Source of the DNA: Acidobacteriota bacterium
GTDB lineage: Bacteria > Acidobacteriota > Thermoanaerobaculia > Multivoradales > SZUA-115
Direction of reading: 5' to 3'
Length of the DNA: 7,127 nucleotides
Assembly (NCBI GenBank): GCA_003231035.1
Contig: QIHU01000496.1
Span: 1-7,127 of the forward strand
Of this stretch, positions 1 to 4,900 are shown in pieces (position 1 is the first letter of the stretch; each line of letters starts with the position of its first letter). Under the pieces are notes generated by a model. The model was not told the DNA's origin, searched no databases, and saw only the letters and a program-made list of their open reading frames with translations. Both the position numbers and the translations under genes were made by a program.

Positions 1-15
1 GACGGGTAGGTCCGT

Positions 16-999
16 CTAGCTGTCCTCTTCTTCCTCATCCCCCGTTTCCTCCTCTTCCTCCAGACTCTCCAGCTCTTCCAACACTTCAGCGGCCGCTTCG
101 CGCACCACCGGTTCCTCGTCGGCCAGGGCGCGTTCCAGCAGGATGCGGGCGACGCTCGCGTCCATTTCCCCGAGGGCATAGATCGCTTCCTCGCGCAGGT
201 CGGCGCTGGGATCGTCGAGTACCGGAGCCAGCTCCCACGCCGCATCGGCGCTACCCAAGTCGCTCAACGCTTCGATGGCGGCTTGACGCACCTGCTGCTC
301 CTCGTCGCGCAGCGCTTGCCCGAGCACCGGAAGGGTGTTGGGATCGTCCAACTCGCCCAGTCCGTGGACGGCCTCGGCGCGCACCGATACTTCCTCGCTG
401 CTGAGTGCGGCGGCGGCCAATGCGTCCAGGGCGCCCTCGCGCCCGCCGGGCTCGTCGGCGTGGTCGAGAATTTGGCTGATCGCTTCGAGCGTGGTCGGCG
501 TGGCGATGGTGGGTCGGGGTGATTCGCTGTCCGCCTTGCCCGTCATGAGGGTGGCTTGGCCGGTTTCCTCGGGGAAGACCCAGAGCTGGTTAGTGACGCT
601 TTGCGTGGCGTGGCCGTTCGCTGCTCCGCTCCTGGGGGGAGCTGGCTCGGCGTAGCGCAACGCGAAGTTCTGGCCTTGCAGCAACCGCTCGACCGCTTCG
701 CGCATCGGTGCCTGCTTGAGATCGAGAGTGATGCGGGCACTGAGCGCCCCGTACACCGTCACTCGCAGGTCACTGTGCCGGGCGATCTCTTCCAGCAAGT
801 GGACCACCGCCACATCCTTTGCTCGGATGGTCACCACCGTGCCGTTTACCACCGTGCCGTGCACGACAACATGGGTACAAGCCTCTGGCTCACTCGAGGG
901 TGGGAGCTTTGCGTCGGCGGGTGACTGTGCCGCGGTTGGTACTGCTGCCAGAGCTGCTAGCAAGGTCAGTGTCAAGAAGGCCCCAAGGGGGTCGCGCAT
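16..999 (-). CDS. Exported STN-domain/HEAT-repeat protein with acidic C-terminal tail (327 aa)
   Basis: I do not recognise a named family; domains suggest a periplasmic protein-interaction scaffold. Residues 1-25 form a signal peptide (Arg near the start, long Leu/Ala core, cleavage probably near the TAAQ/SP junction). Residues about 44-116 resemble the STN fold found at the start of secretins and TonB-dependent transducers: an amphipathic KDVAVVHLLEEIARHSDLRV helix, a short ARITLDL strand, then a REAVERLLQGQNFALRY helix-strand. A Pro/Ala/Gly/Ser linker (117-170) leads to HEAT repeats whose conserved (V/L)R pairs fall at R207, R238, R269 and R300, exactly 31 residues apart. The last 20 residues are mostly Glu/Asp. 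I chose the ATG at 999 because the signal peptide begins there. The frame stays open upstream, and an ATG at 1080 would add 27 residues; neither start has a clear Shine-Dalgarno. It is divergent from the RHS operon. The coding call is firm; the function is inference. Confidence 0.85.
   Translation of the reverse strand: MRDPLGAFLTLTLLAALAAVPTAAQSPADAKLPPSSEPEACTHVVVHGTVVNGTVVTIRAKDVAVVHLLEEIARHSDLRVTVYGALSARITLDLKQAPMREAVERLLQGQNFALRYAEPAPPRSGAANGHATQSVTNQLWVFPEETGQATLMTGKADSESPRPTIATPTTLEAISQILDHADEPGGREGALDALAAAALSSEEVSVRAEAVHGLGELDDPNTLPVLGQALRDEEQQVRQAAIEALSDLGSADAAWELAPVLDDPSADLREEAIYALGEMDASVARILLERALADEEPVVREAAAEVLEELESLEEEEETGDEEEEDS
833..860 (-). repeat. 15-bp-period tandem duplication inside the STN-HEAT gene
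   Basis: The 13-base string ACCACCGTGCCGT occurs at 833-845 and again at 848-860, a period of 15 bases. Being a multiple of three, it keeps the frame and produces the back-to-back GTVVN/GTVVT pentapeptides just before the STN-like helix. It looks like a small local duplication that lengthens the first strand or linker of that domain. Confidence 0.6.
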
Positions 1000-1128
1000 C
1001 GTTCGCAGCGCTGGGAATCGACCGGTGCACCCACCCTTGGGTTGTTGGTGAGTGGACGGTTGGAAAGTAGAGAAGCTCATATTGCTCGCTTTAGTGTAGC
1101 GAATACCGTCGCCAGCCGTGGAGTTCGG

Positions 1129-1168
1129 TTGACAAGATCGTCCGCCGTTCTCGCTTAAGGGTTTGACA
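1129..1168 (+). promoter_or_regulatory. Two direct-repeat TTGACA (-35-like) hexamers upstream of the RHS operon
   Basis: TTGACA, the exact sigma-70-type -35 consensus, is present at 1129-1134 and 1163-1168, 34 bases apart and in the orientation of the plus-strand operon. Neither has a good -10 at 16-18 bases: the first is followed by GCTTAA (1153-1158, 18-base spacer), the second by TGACCG (1186-1191, 17-base spacer). They could be -35 boxes with degenerate -10 elements, or a repeated activator site. No other promoter candidate for this operon stands out. Confidence 0.25.
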
Positions 1169-1178
1169 GGGAAGCAGT

Positions 1179-1260
1179 GGTCCCCTGACCGGTACTTGCG
1201 CACTTGGACGCGTGCGGTCTTCTAACCGCGCGCCGTGGGGTGCGAGGGCCCTCAGGGACT
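1179..1260 (+). promoter_or_regulatory. Structured 5' leader with loosely tRNA-like cloverleaf folding
   Basis: The strongest element is a 9-bp hairpin, 1210-1218 paired with 1225-1233 (one U-G), around the 6-base loop CTTCTA. A closing stem pairs GTCCCCTGA (1180-1188) with TCAGGGAC (1252-1259) with one bulged C. Between them are a possible D-arm-like hairpin (1198-1201 with 1210-1213, loop ACTTGGAC) and a weak T-arm-like hairpin (1238-1240 with 1249-1251, loop containing TGCGAG). The string TCTTCTAA resembles the anticodon loop of tRNA-Arg(UCU). It is not a normal tRNA: the anticodon-type and T-type loops fall one base out of register, about ten bases instead of two separate the closing stem from the D-like arm, the arms compete for bases, and no CCA follows. 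A leader structure is plausible; tRNA ancestry is speculative. Confidence 0.3.
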
Positions 1261-1270
1261 GAAACAACCG

Positions 1271-1287
1271 CCCGTCTTGGCGACGGG
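1271..1287 (+). other. Perfect 6-bp GC-rich leader hairpin
   Basis: CCCGTC (1271-1276) and GACGGG (1282-1287) are perfect inverted complements around the 5-base loop TTGGC. The hairpin lies about 40 bases before the ribosome binding site of the 210-aa gene and is not followed by a T-run, so it is not a standard terminator. It adds to the general structure of the leader and could affect mRNA stability or translation. Confidence 0.4.
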
Positions 1288-1327
1288 ACACCCAGGGGCG
1301 AGGTGCGCCTGGCCGTGGACAACTCCC

Positions 1328-1333
1328 AGGAGA
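1328..1333 (+). promoter_or_regulatory. Shine-Dalgarno AGGAGA that fixes the start of the 210-aa gene
   Basis: AGGAG ends six bases before the ATG at 1339, which is ideal spacing. This site decides the start: although the reading frame extends upstream to a TTG at 1204, only the ATG at 1339 has a ribosome binding site and yields an N-terminal signal peptide. Confidence 0.85.
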
Positions 1334-1338
1334 ATTCA

Positions 1339-1971
1339 ATGAGAGTCAGAACTTGTCTAGCCATTCTTGTGCTTTCCGTGGCGGCCGCCACTACGGTTGC
1401 CGAGGCGGGCGAGCCGACGCTTACAGTTGCTGAGAACCGAGTCGAAGCGGTCGGTCTTCGACCCGCCGCCGAAGTGGTCTTGATCGGTGTGATCAAGCAG
1501 AATCTGGAGTGGATCGGACGCACTATTCCCGTCGTGGAGTACGGCACCGCGGATGCGTCGGGCCGCATCACTTTCGATCTTCACTACGGAGCGGTCCGCA
1601 CGTCCGCCTGGGCGCTGGTGGATCTCTTCGACGGTGGCACGGTGATTCTCTCGCCCGTCGCCGTCGCCAGCCGCTCCCTGCAAGAAGGTGAGCTTGGACT
1701 GAGCAGTACCAGCGAGTCGCTGGTGGTTCTGGTGGCGAGGCCCGGGGTCGGTGCCTGGTTCGGCCGGGTGGTCGATGGCGGTGCTTTGGACGCTGACGGT
1801 GGCTCCGATGGCCGAACCAGCATCGCTCCCGCATTGCTGCGCGCCGCGTCGTTGCGGATGGCGCAGGAGCCGCCCAGCCGCTTGCTGGCTGGCGATCTGA
1901 CCGTGGCCATCGATCTTCACACCCTCGAAGTCCAGATGGTTCGCACCGCTGGCCTCGCTGACAGCCGCTAG
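1339..1971 (+). CDS. Exported protein of unrecognised family, probable partner of the RHS protein (210 aa)
   Basis: Function unknown. The protein begins with a clear signal peptide (two Arg, then a hydrophobic LAILVLSVAAATTV core) ending in AEA|G, so cleavage is expected after residue 23. The mature part looks beta-rich: alternating hydrophobic strands at about 44-51 (AEVVLIGV), 76-82 and 89-104 (WALVDLFDGGTVIL), and 127-133. A turn-rich acidic loop DGGALDADGGSDGR at 146-159, with Asp/Gly spacing reminiscent of a calcium-binding loop, follows a GVGAWFGRV strand. The end has a GDLTVAIDL strand (185-193). Mature Cys residues and membrane segments are absent. Its stop lies 14 bases before the RHS start codon, so the two should be cotranscribed and possibly translationally coupled. 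I infer an accessory, chaperone or periplasmic protective role for the RHS protein. Polymorphic-toxin immunity genes usually lie downstream, so this position does not favour the immunity reading. Confidence 0.9.
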   Translation: MRVRTCLAILVLSVAAATTVAEAGEPTLTVAENRVEAVGLRPAAEVVLIGVIKQNLEWIGRTIPVVEYGTADASGRITFDLHYGAVRTSAWALVDLFDGGTVILSPVAVASRSLQEGELGLSSTSESLVVLVARPGVGAWFGRVVDGGALDADGGSDGRTSIAPALLRAASLRMAQEPPSRLLAGDLTVAIDLHTLEVQMVRTAGLADSR

Positions 1972-1973
1972 GC

Positions 1974-1978
1974 AGGAG
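1974..1978 (+). promoter_or_regulatory. Shine-Dalgarno AGGAG of the RHS gene
   Basis: AGGAG lies just after the TAG stop of the upstream gene and seven bases before the ATG at 1986. An in-frame TTG at 1980 is only one base from the motif and so too close to be used. The site therefore selects ATG 1986, giving the sequence MRILRFVGL as the signal peptide start. Confidence 0.85.
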
Positions 1979-1985
1979 CTTGATC

Positions 1986-4900
1986 ATGCGTATTCTTCGC
2001 TTCGTCGGCCTTTCCACTGGCCTCTCCACTGGCCTTCTCGCCGCCTCTCTCGGCCTCCTCCTGGCCTCTTCGCCCGCCTGGTCGATGCATCCCAACCACC
2101 CGATCGGCTTTGACCCCGAGAGGTCCTACCAGGCTGGGGTTGTCGACCATGTCGACCTCTTTTCGGGGAGCCTGGCATTGACTATCCCGATCGGACCCTT
2201 CGCGTTGACCTACAGCTCGAACGTTTGGACTTACGAGCAGGTGTTCGATCCGAGCACCGCGCAGATCTACACCCAGGCACTACCGAACCGTGAGCGCAGC
2301 GCCGGCCTTGGCTGGCACTTGGGATGGGGGGAGATCTACAGCCCGAGCCATTGGTATAACCCCTCTGGCAAGTGGCTGTACATCAGCCCAGACGGCGGTC
2401 GCCATACCTTCTACGATCAACTGCACAAGGATGAAGACGACGGGGAGGCGAACACTCTCTACAGTCGCGACGGTACCTATCTTCGGCTACGAAAGATCAG
2501 CGGCTGCAAGGTCCTGATCGATGCGCCCAGCGGCACTACGAGGAGCTTCCTGGCGCCGACCTGCGGCGGTGGCACGACCCACCGGCTGACCAAGGTCTGG
2601 AGTGCCCAGGCCAGCGAGAGCGACCCGGATTTCACCGTCACCTACGACGCCGACTTCCTGAACTGGACGATGACCGATCGCTGGGGTCGCAGCCATCACG
2701 TCGAACTGACCGATCAGTATTCGTGGATCAACCGGGTGGTCACCCGCGTCGACATCGAGTCGGTCGGTGGTCTGCGGGCGATCTACGATTTCACCTACGA
2801 CGACATCCAGGTCGATCGATCCTGCAAGGACGACGACCCGTCCACCGGTACCAGGATTCGCCTGCCGCACCTGGTGCGGATCGATCTGCCCGACGGCGGC
2901 GCCTACGCAATGAAGGATGGCCCTGACCGCTTCTACTACAACAATTGCAGCGGCGGGATGGACGACAATCCGGGAGTGCTGACGGGACTGATCCAGCCGA
3001 CCCTCGGCAAGCTGGAGTGGGACTTTCAGCAGTACGAGTTTCCGCCCGGCGACAACAACTCGGTCTTCAATACCTCGGCGGGTGTCGAGTACCGGCGCAT
3101 GCGCTGGGCCGATGGCTCTCTGCATGGCGAGTGGCGCTATAAGAGCGCTGGCTACTGGCCGGCGGGTGGCGAAGATCCCGAGATGCACACCCAGGTGAAG
3201 TACCCGACCGGCGACTGTTCGAAACACTATTTCAATGCGCGCTACTGGCTGACTCCGTCGCAAGGCAAGGGGTGGGAGCGCGGTTTGCCCTTCTCGTACG
3301 AGAACGAACTCGACGGCAAGTACCTGTCGAGTGAAATCTGGACGTCCAGCACCGCGGGAGGCTCATGCGCCGGCACGAAACTGCGCTCGACCTACGTCAA
3401 ATATCGTAAAGATCAGCTACCGGGTAGCGGCCCGCAGTCCAGATGGCTAGACCGCAACCGGATGGTTAAGGAGAGCCGTGTCGTCTACCATGACGACGGC
3501 GATCGTTACAGTGAGGTGGTGAATTTCGATTTCGACGGCCTGGGCCATTTTCGACAGACGGTGAGGCGAGGCACTTTTTGGAGCGGCTCGTCGAACAACG
3601 AGAAGCGAACAACGGTTCAGCAGTACAACCCGAGTGGCGGAACGTATCCCGGCAGCTTTGTGCCGATCGACCCGTCCGCGCCGTGGATCCTCGGTCTCTT
3701 CAGCTTTGTTCAGGACACAGAACTCGACGCGTTGGGCGAAACGGTGTCGAAGACCGAGTATGGGTTCGATGTATCGACCGGAGCTTTGACCTGCACCCGA
3801 ACACTCACCGCGGGCAGCTCGCGCGGCGCAGACGATCTGCTGACCACGTTCACCCGCGATAGCCTCGGCAAGATCACGGACGTAAAGGACTTTGGCGGCG
3901 ATCTTCAGACCCTGACGACGGGTGCCGGCCTCGGCCTTTGCGGCACGACGCCCGCACAGCCGGAGTACTGGACCCACAGCACCTATCAGTACGGAGTGGT
4001 CAAAACGAGGCAGCCCTACGACGGCCTGGGCAATCCGGTGCTGTTCCTGACCTACGACGTCGACCTCGACCCGAGTACCGGACGTGTGCTGGTGAGTCGC
4101 GATCCGAACGGGCTCGCGACGACGTTCAGTTATGACATTTCGGGGCGAACCATCGCGGCGGATCCGGCCGAAGGTGCCAAGACGACGATGACTTACCAGA
4201 ATGCGTCAGTGTCGGATCCGGCCAGCATCACGACCCGGCAAGTGGTGGTCGACGGCGGGGTGAGTCCTGGCTTGACGGTCCTCACCGAGTCGCAGCGACT
4301 CTTCGACGACTTTGGCCGGTCTTGGAAGCAGCGTCGCAAGATTCCGGCAGGGGTCTGGGTCGAGCAAGAAACCTTGTTCAATGCTCGCGGTTGGACGACC
4401 TCGGTCTCGACCTGGGGGAACCTTCTCAAGCGCACGCAGTATCTCGACTACGATCCCTTCGCACGGGCGGCGACGATCCGCCCGCCCGAGGGCTCCACGC
4501 ACGACGTGCTCGTCGACTACACGGGAGATCGATGGGTGTCGACGCGTCGGAAAGTCGCCGGGACCTCCGGGGAGGGATACGTCTCAACCATCCGTGAGTT
4601 GGACCGCTACGGCCGGCTGAGAAAGCTCTTGGAGCCCTCGGGGAGTGGCGGCATCGCGGGCATGACGTCAACCACCTACCTCTACGACGTCGATCGCCGG
4701 ATGACCAGATCGCTTTCGGGATCTAAATCCGCCCAGATCCGCTCCTTCTCCTATGACAACCGAGGGTTCCGACTCTCGGAAACCCATCCCGAGAAGGGGA
4801 CCACCGGCAATGGGTCGGTCTCCTATTTCGACTTCGACTCGAAAGGCAGGGTCCATCGCCTGCTCGACGGCCCCCATCAACTTTCCTACCAGTACGACGC

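Larger units (their letters stand above)
1000..1338. promoter_or_regulatory. Divergent intergenic region serving both gene directions
   Basis: This 339-base stretch separates the minus-strand STN-HEAT gene from the plus-strand two-gene operon, so promoters for both should lie here. On the plus side it holds two exact TTGACA hexamers (1129, 1163) and a run of GC-rich hairpins from about 1179 to 1312. These include a weak 5-bp CCAGG/CCTGG stem (1292-1296 with 1308-1312) just before the ribosome binding site. On the minus side the best -10-like hexamer is TACACT (plus positions 1093-1098), without a convincing -35; it would start a transcript only a few bases before the alternative ATG at 1080. 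Plus frame 1204-1338 is open from a TTG, but that TTG lies within the structured stretch and lacks a ribosome binding site, so I treat the interval as untranslated. Confidence 0.6.

Noticed and set aside
1..16. GACGG/CCGTC hairpin at the end of the STN-HEAT gene as a terminator
   Set aside because: The stem is only 5 bp with a 6-base loop, it overlaps the stop codon, and the window ends before any T-run could be seen.
1000..1203. N-terminal extension of the STN-HEAT protein to the far upstream start
   Set aside because: It would place 68 non-hydrophobic residues before a good signal peptide and run through the divergent promoter region. The ATG at 1080 remains a weak alternative.
1198..1260. 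A functional tRNA-Arg(UCU) gene
   Set aside because: The anticodon-type and T-type loops have eight bases in the best pairing register, the D-like and anticodon-like arms overlap, the closing stem is too far from the D-like arm, and there is no CCA or clear discriminator position.
1204..1338. N-terminal extension of the 210-aa protein from a TTG at 1204
   Set aside because: There is no ribosome binding site, the region folds into GC-rich hairpins, and the extension would bury the signal peptide. The ATG at 1339 has an ideal AGGAG.
1357..1920. Minus-strand open frame of 187 codons
   Set aside because: It is antisense to the well-supported 210-aa gene and its translation is low-complexity and without motifs.
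2487..3263. Long minus-strand open frame of 258 codons
   Set aside because: It lies wholly inside the RHS gene, has no domain I recognise or ribosome binding site, and is the expected antisense shadow in GC-rich DNA. The same applies to minus-strand frames at 3447-3977, 5238-5621 and 5676-6215.
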